Source: Ptychodera flava
Lineage: Eukaryota > Hemichordata > Enteropneusta > Ptychoderidae
Assembly: GCF_041260155.1 (NCBI RefSeq)
Contig: NC_091931.1
Location: 48,245,433-48,309,432, forward strand
Reading direction: 5' to 3'
Length of the DNA: 64,000 nt
The translations under genes and the position numbers were made by a program. Below, piece by piece: positions 61,251 to 64,000 of the stretch. How positions within the stretch are numbered: the first letter of the stretch is position 1; each line of letters opens with the position of its first letter. The notes below the pieces were generated by a model. That model was not told the origin of the DNA. It ran no database searches and saw nothing but the letters and a program-made list of their open reading frames with translations.

Positions 61251-61814
61251 TGTAACTTTTATCTTATCAAAAACCACAGAGTTTCGTATATTCCAGATAG
61301 TGTATTTAACATAAGAAGTATTATAATATGCTTAGCTGGAATCCGGCAATCTGATTGGCTGGAGCCGGGGTTTATATTCTCAACAAGAAGACCTGCGCGC
61401 CGCGTAACATTTTTGAGCTCGCGCAAATTTCGAACGCCAACTTGAGAGTTCAACGCGCCGTAATGTCGAACAAGTCTATGGCTTCAGATTGTTTTTGATC
61501 GTTAAATTTTAGGCTAGTGCAGCTTGACGAACCAAAATATGAAGAGTTTCTGTAAGCAGCGGAGTCTGTGTAACAACACCACAATTTTTTTATGAGCGTT
61601 TTTTAGAAAGTAAAAATTCTTCAAGTTCGATGTCTAATCGCGATATCGATGCGTTGCGTAACCGTAGTTTATGAATGCAACTCTGCACGTGCGCGCGTTC
61701 TGAAACGTTCTTTTTTAGAGTTTGTATGAGGCTGGGCGCTCCTGAACTGTTGTTCCAACTTCGGCCCTAAATAACGAAATTGTCCACTTGTTTTTAACTT
61801 CAACATATTATAAT
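61251..61814. other. Spacer, nothing recognised
   Basis: Contains a CAATCTGATTGGCTGGAG phrase similar to ones near 4320 and 42045; no gene. Confidence 0.35.
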
Positions 61815-61999
61815 GAGGTTATAAACGGTGCGCTCGGGTATTTGGTTGCGGATATAAGACCTCTGGGCTGAAAATTAGCATATTTGGGTGAAATAATCAC
61901 CTCGCTTCGCTCGGTGATTATTTCCCGCCAAATATGCTAATTTTCAGCCCACAGGTCTTATATCCGCAACCAAATACCTCGCTTGCCGTTTATAACCTC
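61815..61999. mobile_element. Foldback MITE, 185 bp
   Basis: GAGGTTATAAACGG at the left and CCGTTTATAACCTC at the right. The inner arms GGTATTTGGTTGCGGATATA / TATATCCGCAACCAAATACC and GGGCTGAAAATTAGCATATTTGG are almost perfect, around a CTCGCTTCGCTCG centre. Flanked by TAAT/TAAA. It abuts the LINE remnant. Confidence 0.8.
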
Positions 62000-62342
62000 T
62001 AAATACAATATACTATTTCTGAGATTGAATCATCAATGTCTGCTCCAGTTATTGCCATTTTTTTCAAGTCAGTGTCTTCATGTAGTCCATGCTCTTTTGT
62101 TAAGAACAATTTGCATTTATCCCATAGTTCGTTTGCATATCTGCAATCAAAAATTGCATGTTCAATGGTCTCTTTGTCCCCACAGATGTAGCATTTCCCA
62201 TCACTAACTTTGAAAATTTTTGCCAAACTTTCTGTGACTAAACCTCTATGATATATCTTCCAGTTTAGGTCATTTACCACATTGCTGACAATTTTGTCTG
62301 AATTTAAAAGCTGGAAAAAGGACTTTTTATAGTTATCCTAGT
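62000..62342 (-). mobile_element. LINE remnant: reverse-transcriptase zinc-binding tail
   Basis: A minus-strand frame reads WKIYHRGLVTESL, then CYICGDKETIEHAIFDCRYA and NELWDKC. This is the zf-RVT signature (CxxC...EHxxFxC...W) found downstream of the RT domain in L1/Tx1-like and related LINEs. The frame is open for about 110 codons between stops. No RT domain is next to it, so only a 3' piece survives, cut at the left by or beside the foldback MITE. Confidence 0.75.
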
Positions 62343-62559
62343 TAATACTCAAAGTCTCTGTCCAGTCACACGCCATACATATACATGGTACTTACAGCGC
62401 CCTCAAACAGCCGATATTGTCAAACTATCGTTTTACTAACATATTCACACTCCACACAGTAGTGGTGCTGTCACTAGCCTCTTTCACCACAGGATTGAGG
62501 TGACAAGGCATGAAAAATGCAGCATTCAGTACTCAGCAGTCCTTTCCTTCACTGGTTCA
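62343..62559. other. Short spacer
   Basis: No gene; possibly the left part of the next element. Confidence 0.3.
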
Positions 62560-63062
62560 GATTATACCATCAACACTGAGAGCTGTTAATTAACATGGCT
62601 CTGCTGAATGTCTCACAGCACCGTCAAATGTCTGTCACTTCAATATCTGCACGTTTTATCAAAACTGGTAACCCAATTTTCAGAACTGTATCACTAATTA
62701 CAATATTCAAATTAGCATTTAATTGGCATGATGCTCAAAATATTATCCTTTCTTGCATATTACAAGTTATATGGCAAGTTTCATCATAGTGGTATATAAC
62801 ACTATGGTCATTATGCGTCCCATAGACAACCATATAATGGAAAAGTTAACAACTTTGATAACTTCATTAATATGCATAGGCATGCCCACCAAAATCTAAG
62901 CATTTCTTGCCATTTGATATCTGAAGCTATGTACAAAATTTGGTTGAAATCTGTCCAGCCGTTCTTGAGATATTGTGTATACAGACAGACACTCACACAC
63001 ACACACACACAAACATCACTAAACCATAAGCCCATGCACGTGTGACTCACGTGAGCTAAAAA
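62560..63062 (+). mobile_element. Helitron-like (HINE/pearl-type) element, second copy
   Basis: One diverged tandem unit (GAGCTGTTAATTAACATGGC...), then ACTTCATTAATATGCA, CCAAAATCTAA, TTGAGATATTGTGT, a (CA)n run, GCCCATGCACGTG and the terminus ACGTGAGCTAAAAAT. This follows the order of the copy at 12230-13856, but with a single tandem unit. Confidence 0.6.
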
Positions 63063-64000
63063 TAAGGATTGTGATGTTTAAACAGATGTGCGTCCACACC
63101 TCCATGTGTGTCTAGTTCTGTGTGTGCATGAGAGGGAGGAAAGGAGAGATTAAAAATGCAAATTTTTGACTATTACAGAAAACTTTCAATGGTATTAATT
63201 TATTGACAATTATTTCTGATACATTTTCTGAAATCAAAGTGTTCTACAAAGTGACACAAACAAAAATATTGCAACACATTGACTGAACATCTTTCTTCTT
63301 CATTAGCTACTACTGTGTGTGGCTAAAATCAGAACATGTTGCACAAACCACATCTATGGTAAAATTATATACACAAAGCAAAGTGATGTTCCTGGGACTT
63401 CTTTATAATAGAGTACAATGTTAAAGTTTCAAATGATAATGTGAATAAAAATGAAATAATTCTGCACTCTTGCTTGCTTTGCATTTTAATGACCCAATTC
63501 ATTTGGTGAGAAAAAAAGGATGTGATAAAATTACAACCTTGGAAAGAGAACATAAGCTCATCAGCTGTCAGTACAATTTAGCAGTTTTGCAAAAGTTGCA
63601 ACACGTGCCCCAAATTAAAGAAGTGTCCAATGCATGAACACAATTCCCACTATAATAAAGTCAACTCGGAGATTCTAAATACCACTGGAATAAACTCATT
63701 TGGCCGGCTGCACACTTTGCTGAAGGTCATCATGTCCTTGCACAGGATTGGTCAATTCGCTACATTGGGTCACATGATCAACTGATCTGTAGTGAATTGT
63801 GAGATAACCATGTACGCAAATAATGCAAATAAATTTCTTTTGAGGTCATCTACAAGCACGGATAACTTATTTGCATAAAAACTCACATGAAGAATGTTAA
63901 TACTGTGTACCAATATTTACAACTGCAGTGCATCTTGGGATTAAAACTGTCTATCATTCATGGTTAAAACTTGCCCTTTTTTGTTCAATGTCAAAAAATA
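63063..64000. other. Right flank, nothing recognised
   Basis: AT-rich; only chance-like frames. Confidence 0.35.

Overview
The window looks like nuclear DNA of an invertebrate animal. It is AT-rich, genes have spliced GT-AG introns (one of about 17.6 kb), there is no operon structure, and the spacers are full of short inverted-repeat elements, microsatellites and decayed LINE and Penelope remnants. The protein genes (a GRXCR1 orthologue, a uronyl 2-sulfotransferase relative and a small heat shock protein) fit a bilaterian, perhaps a marine deuterostome such as a hemichordate or cephalochordate. The phylum is inference.

Layout. 1-6.1 kb: a probable two-exon gene on the minus strand for a small secreted or surface protein, with transposon debris in its intron. 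7.4-14 kb: a repeat belt holding a LINE 3' end, foldback elements, a GA microsatellite, a decayed Penelope-like element with RT and GIY-YIG remnants, and a Helitron-like element built on nine 147-bp tandem units. 15.7-16.7 kb: an intronless sulfotransferase gene. 19.06-19.74 kb (minus): an intronless small heat shock protein gene with a TATA box and two heat shock element clusters. 21.95-22.32 kb (minus): an unidentified 122-codon ORF. 23.96-46.70 kb: a four-exon GRXCR1-like gene with all introns in phase 0; its second intron holds a LINE tail, a PIF/Harbinger-type MITE, several local two-copy duplications and one weak candidate exon on the opposite strand.

46.7-64 kb has no recognisable host gene. 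It holds three copies of one MITE family (R2), a copy of another (R1), three back-to-back foldbacks next to a microsatellite block (53.1-54.7 kb), a 4-kb array of nested tandem duplications made largely of R1 (57.06-61.25 kb), another foldback beside a LINE zinc-knuckle remnant, and a second Helitron-like copy.

The genes do not form a pathway. The sulfotransferase would act in the Golgi on glycosaminoglycans, the heat shock protein is a stress chaperone, and GRXCR1 in vertebrates shapes actin bundles of sensory hair cells. The most useful leads are the unnamed secreted-protein gene, the invertebrate GRXCR1 with a POU-like palindrome in its promoter, the explicit heat shock promoter, and the repeat architectures. 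No tRNA, rRNA, CRISPR or bacterial features were seen.
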